A stretch of DNA of 64,000 bases. Source: Methanofollis sp. W23. GTDB taxonomy: Archaea > Halobacteriota > Methanomicrobia > Methanomicrobiales > Methanofollaceae. The notes under the pieces were generated by a model that saw nothing but the letters and a program-made list of their open reading frames with translations, made no database searches and was not told the DNA's origin. Position 1 is the stretch's first letter. Each line of letters opens with the position of its first letter. Where the stretch lies: contig NZ_JAGGMN010000001.1 of NCBI RefSeq assembly GCF_017875325.1, forward strand, positions 1,570,140 through 1,634,139. Direction: 5' to 3'. The position numbers and the translations under genes were made by a program. Shown piece by piece: positions 47,046 to 55,685 of the stretch.

Positions 47046-47800
47046 GGGTCGTCGCAGACCAGAGACGATCTCAGAGGGATCTGCAGAGACCTTCACTTCC
47101 GATCACTCGGCCACGCCTCAGACCCTACAAGATGATCGAGAAATAGAGGGCGGCACGACTCTGTAGAAACAGGCATGAAGGTGGGGTTCAAGCATACGCG
47201 ATGAAAATTGTTCTGAGCAGCGCTACAGAGTTTAAGAGGATCCTTCTCCTCGCGATTGGGCATCTGGGAGATCCGGTTTCATCGCCGCCCCCTGCATATC
47301 TTCATCGTGGGGGGGTCCGGGGGGTGCAACCCCCCGGCGTGAGACGGCAGTGAAGGTTCTGCGATTGGGGGCGGCACCCATGATCATCACACCGTCCCAT
47401 ACCCTCGTGCCGGGGGGCGAATGCCGCCCAGACCCCTGGGATGAAGATTGGGCCGGGAAGCCGTAATCAATGATCTTGAAAAGGAAATTGCCATCCTCCA
47501 CCTATCGCTCGCGCGGGGGGTCCAGGGAACGGCAAGCCCCCCGTCGAAGAGATCATCAAGAGGATTTCTACAGAGCCGAAATTATCTCAACTCCCTCTGG
47601 TCGACCCCCCATACCTCCCACACCAGGATAATAGAGAGGACAGCAATTCCTTTTTTTATAACTCTTTGAGCGAGCCTTCCCCCTATCTTCATCCGGGTCG
47701 GGGGCAGAGTCCCAGGTGAGTATGATGGGTGAGGCAGACACGTCACACTCACACCAGGAGTTGATGAAGAATTCTACACAGCCAGAACATCGGCATTTGA
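47046..47800. repeat. repeat island with a complete long copy
   Basis: A complete long copy spans 47156-47577: left TIR CGACTCTGTAGAAAC, reversed R4 (GGTTCAAGCATACGCGATGAAAAT), H3 47278-47380 (GCCGCCCC/GGGGGCGGC), inverted H2 47392-47466, link ATGATCTTGAAAAGG, H1 47500-47545 and right TIR 47560-47577 (AGGATTTCTACAGAGCCG). Same module order and nearly the same length as 35364-35780. A partial H2 with E module (CACACTCACACC) and right TIR is at 47675-47784. No gene seen. Confidence 0.8.
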
Positions 47801-48150
47801 GATAATTATTGTATTAAATATATTAATTCAATAAAATCTAAGATGCAGGCGCAGATTAGTGAGATAACTATATATTTGGGGATGACAAGATCCCAATCTA
47901 AGGGAGGTGACAGCAGCCTGACAACCACCAGTCCGGAAAATCTGCACCGCCAGCCTGAACCCTGCACGGGCGGCAGGGAGGCACAATCGATCACCCATCC
48001 AGCCGGGGCATCCGGCCCTGCATACCGTTCTTCTCTCCTCGGCCCGCCGGACACGCGACACTTTTGAACACCAAAAGTCTCTTCGAAATAAAAAAACCGC
48101 TCAAAAGAGCGGATGCTCGCATGCTGAATACCAGATCTGGAGGGAAATAG
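47801..48150 (+). promoter_or_regulatory. AT-rich leader of the DUF2193 gene with hairpin
   Basis: Low-GC 350 bases unlike its surroundings. CTATATATT at 47868-47876 is a strong TATA candidate, giving a leader of about 250 bases; AAATAAAAAA at 48086-48095 is a second. CCGCTC-AAAA-GAGCGG at 48097-48112 is a perfect 6-bp stem with a tetraloop, 27 bases before the GGAGGG ribosome site (48139-48144). The hairpin could regulate translation or mark a start site. Confidence 0.45.
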
Positions 48151-49650
48151 ATGAACGCACTTTATACAAAAATGGTAGACGAAGCCATGGCGGCCCAGCG
48201 CGCCGACGTGGCGACGATCAAAGAGAAGCGAGGGACGAAGTACACCGTCCCGGACGGGAAGGCCTACCTTGATGCGGTCACGCAGATGGGGGTCGCCGAA
48301 GGACAGAGCAAGGAGGTGATCGACCTCCATGTGGAGTCGGTCAAGGCCCATTACGGGCGCCTCTCCGCCCTCACCAACTATGTCAGGCCAGAGGACGACC
48401 CCTTTGTCGAGCACTACCAGACGCCCCCGGTGCTTGAGATCCTCTGCGAGGAAGACCCGGGCTTTAAGAAGAGCCTGGAAGCCTTCATCGAGGGGATCGG
48501 GAAGGCCGAGGCCATCATCGGGCGCGAGTCGGCCCGCCGGTACGCCGGGTTCTACGGCCCGACCTGCGTCGTGGACTTCGCCCTCATCCCGGGCAGCACC
48601 TCGAACGTCGTCAACCAGATCCTCAGGACCGTCGATATCCCGACCCCCCACAAACAGGCGATCCTCGCGGCAAAGTCATGGGGGATGAACACCAGTTACG
48701 GCGTCGGCGAGGTCTTTGCCAACGCGCTGGAGGCCGGCGACACCCTGACCGACGCCACCAGAAAGGAGGTTGAGCAGCTCCAGGCGATCTACGACCACCC
48801 GGTCGATGCCCAGGTCGACCTGATGGAAAAGGCCGGGATGACATCCTTCGACCCGAAGAAGTACATGGAAGGGTACAAACAGGACATCAGACCCTTCGTG
48901 AAGGCTGCGATCGACGCCGGGGTCCACTACGGCAACATCGTCACCGTCCCGGCCTACTGTGTCGGCGACATCTCCCACCACATCGCCCAGTCCACCTACA
49001 ACATGTGCAAGGACGACGTGGTCATGGCGGTGATCGAGGCGGTGACCGACGTCATGGAAAAAAGCCTGCGTGCCTCCCTCGACAAGGTCAGGAGCGAGTC
49101 CCAGGTCCTCTCCCTGGCCACTGGATCATCGGCGGCGGCGACCGAGTACATCCTCGAACTCGACGGCTTCAACGCTCCCGTCGTCGTCGACCTCCTCACC
49201 AAACGCTTTCACAACTATGTCCAGCTCTACCCGACCCGCGGGGCGGCCGCGGAGTTGCACAACTGCGACTTCATGGACATGATCTGGCGGGGATGGCGGC
49301 TTCTCGACTCGGCCAGGCGCAAACGCAACGGTGGCGGCGACAAACTCGTCCCGCTCGCCGCCGGCTACCCTGTCGACCTCTCGCCCATCCACGAGAACGA
49401 GGTGTTGATGATCCCGCAGCGCTACGCCTACCCGGCCTCGGCGATCACGGTGCGTTTCTCGGCCCTGATGCGCCTTGCCGACTATCCTTGCCTGCTGACC
49501 AGCGAACCGGTGACGGCGACGATGATGACCAATGTCATCGCCCTCCACCCCGAGCAGATCGCCGCCCCGGTCCGGGCCTGCAAGGACTGTGCCTCGGCCT
49601 CGATGGTCGACTTCAGGCACGAATACTGCCAGTGGAGAGAGGCGGTCTGA
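48151..49650 (+). CDS. DUF2193 family methanogen protein
   Basis: A 499-residue soluble protein of DUF2193, an uncharacterised and strongly conserved family of methanogens. It has no signal peptide or membrane helix. Conserved-looking cysteines occur in GPTCVVDFAL, PAYCVGDISHHIAQ, NMCKDD, LHNCDFMD and YPCLL, and the C-terminus carries CKDC (C477, C480) with C493 in RHEYCQW, so a metal or iron-sulfur site is plausible. GGAGGG is perfectly placed before ATG 48151. A DUF2180 zinc-ribbon gene and aqpM follow within 250 bases in the same direction. Function not known. Confidence 0.92.
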   Translation: MNALYTKMVDEAMAAQRADVATIKEKRGTKYTVPDGKAYLDAVTQMGVAEGQSKEVIDLHVESVKAHYGRLSALTNYVRPEDDPFVEHYQTPPVLEILCEEDPGFKKSLEAFIEGIGKAEAIIGRESARRYAGFYGPTCVVDFALIPGSTSNVVNQILRTVDIPTPHKQAILAAKSWGMNTSYGVGEVFANALEAGDTLTDATRKEVEQLQAIYDHPVDAQVDLMEKAGMTSFDPKKYMEGYKQDIRPFVKAAIDAGVHYGNIVTVPAYCVGDISHHIAQSTYNMCKDDVVMAVIEAVTDVMEKSLRASLDKVRSESQVLSLATGSSAAATEYILELDGFNAPVVVDLLTKRFHNYVQLYPTRGAAAELHNCDFMDMIWRGWRLLDSARRKRNGGGDKLVPLAAGYPVDLSPIHENEVLMIPQRYAYPASAITVRFSALMRLADYPCLLTSEPVTATMMTNVIALHPEQIAAPVRACKDCASASMVDFRHEYCQWREAV

Positions 49651-49677
49651 ACCGATTCGCGGTCAGGTGAGGCAATC

Positions 49678-49884
49678 ATGAAATGCTATGTCTGCGCCCA
49701 GGAGGGCAAGGATACTGAGGCCGCAGGGATCTGCATCGTCTGCGGGATGGGCCTCTGCACCGGGCACATGGTGCGGGAGGACGTCGACCTCTGGGAAGGG
49801 GGATATCCCTTCCCTGCACAGAAACTCGAGAAGAAACTCCCCAGGATCCTCTGTCCGGAGTGCGCGGCGGCGTTGAAGGAGTGA
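49678..49884 (+). CDS. DUF2180 small zinc-ribbon protein
   Basis: A 68-residue protein with four Cys pairs: CYVC at 3-6, CIVCGMGLC near 19-25, H29 and CPEC near 60-63. This is the DUF2180 pattern, a B-box-like zinc finger found in methanogens beside DUF2193. AGGTGAGG precedes ATG 49678. It lies 27 bases after DUF2193 and 6 bases before aqpM, so all three are an operon. It may mediate protein-protein contacts; function unknown. Confidence 0.9.
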   Translation: MKCYVCAQEGKDTEAAGICIVCGMGLCTGHMVREDVDLWEGGYPFPAQKLEKKLPRILCPECAAALKE

Positions 49885-49890
49885 CGATCC

Positions 49891-50634
49891 ATGGCATCAC
49901 TCGCAAAGCGGAGTGTCGCCGAACTGGTCGGGACCTTCATCCTGGTCTTCTTCGGGGCCGGGGCGGCGGCGGTCACCCTGATGCTCGCCCACGGGGCCGC
50001 GGCGCCGAACGAGTTCAACGTCGGGATCGGCGCCCTCGGCGGTCTGGGCGACTGGCTTGCCATCGGTCTGGCCTTCGGGATCGCCATCGCGGCGGCGATC
50101 TACGCCTTCGGCCGGGTCTCGGGGGCGCACATCAACCCGGCGGTGACCATCGCCCTCTGGGCCATCGGGAAGTTCCCGGCAAGAGACAGCGTCGCCTATA
50201 TCGTCGCCCAGTTCGTCGGGGCCGGCATCGCCAGTCTGGCCTTCTTCGCCTGCGCCGGTATGGACGCCGTGACTATCGGCGGGCTCGGTGCCACGACGCC
50301 CTTCCCCGGCATCTCGATAGGACAGGCGGTCCTGGTCGAGGCGATCGGCACTTTCCTCCTGATGCTCGCCATCATGGGAGTGGCCGTGGACAAAAAGGCC
50401 CCGACGGGATTTGCCGGTCTGGTCATCGGGCTGACCGTCGCCGGGATCATCACGACGACCGGGAACATCGCCGGGTCGTCGCTCAACCCGGCCCGTACCT
50501 TCGGGCCGTACTTCGGCGACTGGCTCATCGGCGGCACCAACCTCTGGGGGTTCTTCCCCATCTACGTCATCGGACCCATCCTCGGGGCGGTCGTCGCGGC
50601 GTTCCTGTATCAGTGGGTCGCTGCGGAGGACTGA
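49891..50634 (+). CDS. aqpM: aquaporin AqpM
   Basis: Archaeal MIP channel of 247 residues with six helices. NPA motifs are at 82-84 and 199-201. The selectivity filter residues F62, I187, S196 and R202 occupy the same positions as in Methanothermobacter AqpM, whose wider, isoleucine-containing filter conducts water and poorly glycerol and has been proposed to pass small molecules such as H2S. It is the last gene of the DUF2193-DUF2180 operon, starting 6 bases after the zinc-ribbon gene, so its substrate may relate to that enzyme-like protein. Identification is secure. Confidence 0.95.
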   Translation: MASLAKRSVAELVGTFILVFFGAGAAAVTLMLAHGAAAPNEFNVGIGALGGLGDWLAIGLAFGIAIAAAIYAFGRVSGAHINPAVTIALWAIGKFPARDSVAYIVAQFVGAGIASLAFFACAGMDAVTIGGLGATTPFPGISIGQAVLVEAIGTFLLMLAIMGVAVDKKAPTGFAGLVIGLTVAGIITTTGNIAGSSLNPARTFGPYFGDWLIGGTNLWGFFPIYVIGPILGAVVAAFLYQWVAAED

Positions 50635-51635
50635 AAGACGAGGCCCAGGAACGTCGGCCATGACATGAGCAGACTATCTCATACATCTCATATGCGCGTC
50701 ACCCAGGAGAGAGAGAGGGGGCGGAGAAGGGTCGCGCTCTCCTCTCCCTATAGGGAGGGCACAGGGGGGGGGACACGCACCAGCACCACCGTCCCTCCCC
50801 CTCTTTTCTTTGAGATCTCTGAGTTCAGTCTCTCCTCGTGCAGGCTGAATGGTCCGGCAGGGGGAGGGTCTGACCGGCGTGCCTTCCTCGCACGATTCCC
50901 CACACGATCGCATCTGGGGCTTAAGGAAATGTTTGATCCCCGACTTTGTAGAATAACTTCTGAAGCGAACGCATTCCCCACGTATATGGGATGAATATTT
51001 CTTTTCGCGTGCTTTCTCTCTCTTTTCAAGACTGAAGAACCGGTGGAGGCCGTGTGCGATTCACCGCCTTCCTATACGCCTGCGCTGGGGGCGCCTCCCC
51101 CAGACCCCCGGGATGACGAGAGGATCGGGAAGGCAGAGAACAGAACCATAAAAACGGGACGCAATCCTTCACCACTCTTCATCCGCGGGGGGTCGGGGAG
51201 CGGTCAGCCCGGGGGTGGAGGAGAGAGTTTAGAATTTCTCGAAAGATGCGTTTCGGTTTGAGGAGATGGTCACCTCCAGAGAGTTTTGGGATATGCTCTA
51301 TGAAAATATCCCGAATGCCGGGCCTCTTGATTTACATGACGATTTGAACTCACGAAATCTCATTGAGACCAGTACGCAGAGAATAGAAATTCCTCCAGAA
51401 GGATCAGCCCTCTGCCTTCCCGTGCCTATCTTCATCCCTGGGGTCCGGGCGGCACTCACCCCCGGCGCGAGTGACGGGGGAAGGCACGCATGGATGACCA
51501 TAACGAGGGTTCTGCCGTCCCCGTCCTATCGTGACGCGGATCCCGGGGCCGTGCTGCCCCCCCGCAGAGATGGCCACCGTGAGGATTTCTACAGAGCCCA
51601 AAGCCAAAAAAAACCCTCTATTATCTGCCAGCCCC
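50635..51635. repeat. repeat island between aqpM and the SMR gene
   Basis: Convergent gap. 50700-50930 is unique apart from a truncated H2 arm (GTGCCTTCCTCGCACGATTCCCC). Left TIR 50941-50953, reversed R4 50957-51010, inverted H2 51050-51140 (GCCTTCC/GGGAAGGC), link, worn H1 51175-51215. Then an R6-like stretch 51265-51360, H2 51413-51487, link (TGGATGACCATAACGAGGG), worn H1 51520-51565 and right TIR 51581-51598 (GAGGATTTCTACAGAGCC). An A8 run (on the SMR side a T8 terminator) lies between this TIR and the SMR gene end. Confidence 0.75.
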
Positions 51636-51962
51636 TCAGTGGACGCCCCCGCCCATGTTCAGCCCGACGACGCCGGCGACGATGAGGAGAATCGATGCGG
51701 CCTTGAAGAAGGTGAACGATTCCTTGAAGACGAGGATCCCGACCACCGCGACGAGGGCGGTGCCGAGCCCCGCCCAGACGGCGTAGGTGACACCGACGTC
51801 CAGATCCTTCAGGACAAGGGAGAGGAGCCAGAACGAGGCGGCATACCCTACCACCACCCCCAGCGACGGCAGGGGTTGGGTGAACCCGTCGGAGAGTTTG
51901 AGGCAGGTGGTGGCGCAGACCTCGATCCCGATCGCACCGAGAAGGATGAATAAGGCGTTCAT
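51636..51962 (-). CDS. small multidrug resistance (SMR) transporter
   Basis: A 108-residue, four-helix proton-coupled exporter of the EmrE/SugE family. The essential glutamate is E14 in the first helix (GAIGIEVCATTCLKLSDGF), and the GVTYAVWAGLGTALVA helix 3 and GLNMGG end match the family. It would work as a dimer exporting cationic compounds. The frame extends 22 codons upstream, but ATG 51962 gives the canonical N-terminus, and the TATA box at 51988-51995 makes the mRNA leaderless. Divergent from a TrmB-type regulator that could control it. Confidence 0.92.
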   Translation of the reverse strand: MNALFILLGAIGIEVCATTCLKLSDGFTQPLPSLGVVVGYAASFWLLSLVLKDLDVGVTYAVWAGLGTALVAVVGILVFKESFTFFKAASILLIVAGVVGLNMGGGVH

Positions 51963-51985
51963 GCAGATCCCTGGTGTGCGGCACC

Positions 51986-52020
51986 GCGATATAAGATGGA
52001 TGCAACAGGCAGGGTTGCAA
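51986..52020. promoter_or_regulatory. shared TATA box and dyad operator of SMR/TrmB pair
   Basis: GATATAAG at 51988-51995 reads as a TATA box in both directions: about 26 bases before the SMR ATG, and about 60 bases before the regulator's start. TGCAAC-N7-GTTGCA (52001-52019) is a perfect 6-bp inverted repeat just after it, covering the regulator's predicted transcript start near 52018. It is a good candidate for the regulator's own operator. Confidence 0.5.
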
Positions 52021-52053
52021 ACAGTCATCTTCTCCGGGTTCCAGGGAATGGTG

Positions 52054-52815
52054 ATGACCGACGATCCGGTAGCATGCCTGAAGGCGATCGGGTGGAACGA
52101 GTACGAGGCGCGGACCTACGTCGCCCTCATCGGCATGGGCGAGGGTACGGCCAGGATGATCTCAGAACTGAGCGGCGTCCCGCGGGGAAAAATCTATCAC
52201 GTCCTGAACGCACTGGTCAGAAAAGGCTACCTCGACGTCCAGCACGGCACCCCAACGCGGTACGCGGCCGTCGCGCCGGAAGAAGTCCTCGGTGCCATCA
52301 GGGACGATTTCAACCGGAACCTCAACCAGGCCGTCGACGCCCTGAAGAGGATCGGCTCCGAGTACCCGCACCGGTCCCTGATCTGGTCCCTCCACTCCGA
52401 GTGGGCGATCAAAAACCGGGTCAGGCAGATGATCGGCCATGCCGAGCACGAGATCATCGTCCTCTCCGCATACCCGGAATATCTCCGCCAGTTCACGAGC
52501 GTCCTCAAAGAAGCAGCGAAACGCTGTGACCTCTCCGTCATCGTGGACGACCGGCGGAAATTCACCGGCATGAGGCTCCCCATCCATGAGGTCCCGGAGG
52601 CGCACCAGAAGATCATCGAGAATTATGTCACAGACTACACCGCAGACGAATTCACCGTCAAGGGCGACCTTACCCTCGTCATCGACCGACAGGAGTGGAT
52701 CTCGGTGATGCGGATCAGGGAGCGACGCGAGGCGGTCACCAGCACAACCCCGGCCATGGTCAGGTTGCTCATGGGCGAGGTCATCGAGATGTTGAACGCA
52801 GAAGAAGAGAGATGA
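52054..52815 (+). CDS. TrmB-family transcriptional regulator
   Basis: A 253-residue regulator. The winged-helix TrmB domain (LKAIGWNEYEARTYVALIGMGEGTARMISELSGVPRGKIYHVLNALVRKGYLDV) is followed by a C-terminal phospholipase-D-like effector domain (about 105-245) with SLIWSLHSEWAIKNRVRQMIGHAEHEIIVLSAYPEYL. The start ATG 52054 has AGGGA spaced 6 bases ahead; the long upstream frame from 51787 is antisense to the SMR gene. Head-to-head with the SMR exporter, so it probably controls it and itself; the ligand is unknown. Confidence 0.9.
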   Translation: MTDDPVACLKAIGWNEYEARTYVALIGMGEGTARMISELSGVPRGKIYHVLNALVRKGYLDVQHGTPTRYAAVAPEEVLGAIRDDFNRNLNQAVDALKRIGSEYPHRSLIWSLHSEWAIKNRVRQMIGHAEHEIIVLSAYPEYLRQFTSVLKEAAKRCDLSVIVDDRRKFTGMRLPIHEVPEAHQKIIENYVTDYTADEFTVKGDLTLVIDRQEWISVMRIRERREAVTSTTPAMVRLLMGEVIEMLNAEEER

Positions 52816-53610
52816 GAAAACATGGACACCGGCCCTGTTGGGGTGCTCTGGAGAATCATCTTGACGGTTCTCTTCGCCGGGGGGCAGGGCGCCCCCCGAA
52901 CCCCCCACACGGAGATAGGTGGCGGATTGCAACCCCCTCTTCATGGCCATCTCTCCGCCTTCCCGTCCCAATCGCAATCCCGGGGGTCCGGGGGCAGCGC
53001 CCCCGGCATGGTGGTGTGGGAAGGCGTGATGATCAGACGTGTCGCCCCCCATCACAGGATCCTCACCGCCATCTCGCGCCGGGGGTTTCACCCCCGGACC
53101 CCCACGGACGAAGATAGGTTGGGGCGGCGATGGAATAGGATCCACACCTATTCTCTTCTCTTGAAAAGAGAGAGAGAGAGAGCACGTGACGAGAAATTTT
53201 CATCCCGTATGCTTGAGCCAGAGGTTCATGCAAAATTACCATGAAATAATCCAGACGATCATCTCTTCAGGTTTACATGAGAGTTTGAACTCGCCATATC
53301 CATTTGATGCCGATACGCAGAGGATAGAAAATTCTTCAGATGAATCGGCCGCCCTCAATCGTCGAGATTTCCTTGCCATCTCGCGCCGGCGGGAAACCCC
53401 CCGGACCCCCCACGACGAAGATAGGTGGGCGCGGCCATGGAACACGATCTCCGCCGATTCTCCTCTCTTGAAAAAGAGCGATCAAGCAACGAGAAATTTT
53501 CATCACGTATGCCTGAGCCCAAAGCGTATGCTCAATTCTACAGAGTCCAAAAAAATGAAAGCCTCTCCACACCCCGGCCACCATCTTTTTTCCTGAAGCA
53601 ACTGATAGAC
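52816..53610. repeat. repeat island with H1-H2-H3-R4-R6-H3-R4 order
   Basis: Worn left TIR (GGTGCTCTGGAGAATCATC) 52840-52858; inverted H1 52872-52930; link CCCTCTTCATGGCC; H2 52958-53027 (GCCTTCCC/GGGAAGGC); H3 53060-53130; R4 53175-53225 (GAGAAATTTTCATCCCGTATGC); R6 53233-53300; second H3 53370-53445; R4 53485-53525; right TIR 53534-53549 (AATTCTACAGAGTCC). An A7 run follows before the DUF362 gene. No gene seen. Confidence 0.8.
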
Positions 53611-53618
53611 AGGGTACT

Positions 53619-54728
53619 ATGACAGCCAGGGTCTACTTTGCAGAGGCCGGGATCGGCCCGCGGCGTGAGAACACCCTCGACAAGATCAGGCGGCTCTTCG
53701 ACGCCGCGGGGATCGCCTCGTGCATCGGCGACGGCGACCTGACGGCGATCAAACTCCACTTCGGGGAGTGGGGCAATGACACCCATATCAGCCCGGTCTG
53801 GGTGCGGGAGGTGGTCGACCGGGTGCGATCGGCCGGGGGCAACCCCTTCCTCACCGACACCAACACCCTGTACTCGGGGATGCGGGAGAACACCGTCGAC
53901 CACCTCACCACCGCCCTCCGCCACGGGTTCGGGTATGAGGTGACCGGGGCGCCGCTGGTCATCGCCGACGGTCTCAGGTCAGGGAACTGGCGGGAGGTCG
54001 AGATCAGGAAGAACTATTTCGAGCAGGTGAAGATCGCCGGCGACATCCTGGACGCCGAGAGCATGGTCGTCCTCTCCCATGTGAAGGGGCATGGGATGGC
54101 AGGGTTCGGGGGGGCGATCAAGAACCTCGCGATGGGGTGCGCCCCGGCCGCCGGGAAGATGGCGCAGCACCAGGGGCTCTGCCCGGTCGTGGACGAGGAC
54201 GCCTGCGAGGGGTGCTGGGCCTGCGTCAATGCCTGCCCGAAGGGCGCCCTCGAAGCGGGGGACGAGACGGTGGAGGTGGTCTCGACCCGGTGCATCGGGT
54301 GCGGCGAGTGCATGACCGTCTGCCCGACCGGAGCGCTCGACTTTGACTGGGAAAACGGGCTGGTGCCCTTCATGGAGATGATGACCGAGTACGCCCTCGG
54401 CGCCGTGCAGGAGAAGGAGGGGAAGGTCGGCTACCTCAACTTCCTCGTGGACATCACCCCTGACTGCGACTGCTGCCCATGGAGCGACTCGCGGATCGTT
54501 CCCGACATCGGGATCCTGGCCTCCACCGACCCGGTCGCCATCGATGCCGCAAGTTTCGACCTGGTCAATGCGAGGCCAGGGATCAGGGAAAGCCGCCTTC
54601 TCGGCAACTATGCACCAGGCGAGGACAAGTTCAAGGGCGTCGCCCCGTACACCGACGGGATGTGCCAGGTGCGCTACGGCGAAGAGATCGGTCTTGGCAC
54701 TGCCGACTATGAACTCATCACCATCTGA
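53619..54728 (+). CDS. DUF362 iron-sulfur protein
   Basis: A 369-residue cytosolic protein of the DUF362 family with an inserted ferredoxin domain. Two complete [4Fe-4S] motifs, CEGCWACVNACPKGAL and CIGCGECMTVCPTGAL, lie at about 192-240. A further DCDCC cluster (near 285) and HGMAGFGGAIKNLAMG are conserved marks. It presumably transfers electrons to a catalytic centre formed by DUF362 residues; the reaction is unknown. AGGGT precedes ATG 53619. The next gene overlaps its end by 20 bases, so the two are coupled. Confidence 0.9.
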   Translation: MTARVYFAEAGIGPRRENTLDKIRRLFDAAGIASCIGDGDLTAIKLHFGEWGNDTHISPVWVREVVDRVRSAGGNPFLTDTNTLYSGMRENTVDHLTTALRHGFGYEVTGAPLVIADGLRSGNWREVEIRKNYFEQVKIAGDILDAESMVVLSHVKGHGMAGFGGAIKNLAMGCAPAAGKMAQHQGLCPVVDEDACEGCWACVNACPKGALEAGDETVEVVSTRCIGCGECMTVCPTGALDFDWENGLVPFMEMMTEYALGAVQEKEGKVGYLNFLVDITPDCDCCPWSDSRIVPDIGILASTDPVAIDAASFDLVNARPGIRESRLLGNYAPGEDKFKGVAPYTDGMCQVRYGEEIGLGTADYELITI

Positions 54729-55680
54729 AGGGCCAGACTTCGCCACCCTCAGGGAGGAGGAGGCCGGGCTTGCGGCGGCGGCCGCCGGGATCTCTGGAAC
54801 GCCAGGGGTGACCGCCCTCGCCTACTTCGTCCTCAGGGCCGGGCCTGGAGAAGGGGCGGCGGTGGCAGGCGAGGTCGTCGGGCTCTCCAGGTACCGCCCT
54901 GCACAGGCGACTGAGGCCGACGCCCTCCTCACGATCGTCCTGGAGTGTCCGAGATGTCCGCCCATCCTGGTCAGGGAGGAGCGAACGATCAGGAAGGGGA
55001 CCGGGTGTGCGGCGGTGGCGTTCAGGGTGCGCGACCTCCCCGCCTTCACCAGGGCATGTGCGGCCGCGGCGATCCCTCACCGCCAGGCCGGTGCCGGGAC
55101 CGTCGAGGCCGGGCGCCCTGCCCTCACCGGAGTGCGTTATCTCTTCACCACCGACGGCACCCCTGACCCCGAAGGACGGGAGGTCCCCCTCTCGCTCCAT
55201 GTCCCTGACCGCCCCTACCTCGCGGCCGCCAGGTGCCCCGACCACCTGGCCATCCGCCTCGACCCCCGCGACCGGGCGGCGGCGGTGCTCGAGTGCCTCC
55301 ACCTCACCGGCGGGGTCTATGAGGGTTCGGAGTATGTCGGCCGTTTCCGCTCGGTCAACAGCGTGGTGCGGGTGAAAGAGGCAGACTTTGCCCTCAACTT
55401 TGTTTCAGGGACCACACCCGGCGCGACCGACCCCTTCCTCGCCCGTTTCGGCCCCGGCGTCCACCACCTGGCCCTTGCGACCCACGGCGTCGCGGGCGTC
55501 GCGGCCGGGATGGAAGAGGACGGCATCGGGTTCGCCCTCCCGCTCTCTGGATCGCCGGCCGCCGGCGTCAGGCAGATGATGGCCGCGAGGTCAGGACTGA
55601 CCGGGCTGATCGTCGAGTATATCGAACGCTTCGACGATTTTACAGGCTACTTCGATCCCGGCGCCATCGTGCGGCTCTGA
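54709..55680 (+). CDS. VOC-fold dioxygenase-like protein (4-HPPD family)
   Basis: A 323-residue, two-domain vicinal-oxygen-chelate protein. The iron triad of 4-hydroxyphenylpyruvate dioxygenase looks intact: H179 (CPDHLAIRLD), H253 (GVHHLAL) and E303 (LIVEYIER). The C-terminus DFTGYFDPGAIVRL resembles the family's helix. Spacing between the ligands is shorter than in classical HPPD, so the substrate pocket is different. Start ATG 54709 lies inside the DUF362 gene; the open frame to 54544 is antisense-like upstream and no earlier start has a ribosome site. A dioxygenase is unexpected in a strict anaerobe, so it may be a non-oxidative VOC enzyme or an oxygen detoxification/halogenated compound enzyme. 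Coupled to the iron-sulfur protein. Confidence 0.8.
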   Translation: MNSSPSEGPDFATLREEEAGLAAAAAGISGTPGVTALAYFVLRAGPGEGAAVAGEVVGLSRYRPAQATEADALLTIVLECPRCPPILVREERTIRKGTGCAAVAFRVRDLPAFTRACAAAAIPHRQAGAGTVEAGRPALTGVRYLFTTDGTPDPEGREVPLSLHVPDRPYLAAARCPDHLAIRLDPRDRAAAVLECLHLTGGVYEGSEYVGRFRSVNSVVRVKEADFALNFVSGTTPGATDPFLARFGPGVHHLALATHGVAGVAAGMEEDGIGFALPLSGSPAAGVRQMMAARSGLTGLIVEYIERFDDFTGYFDPGAIVRL

Positions 55681-55685
55681 CCCCC

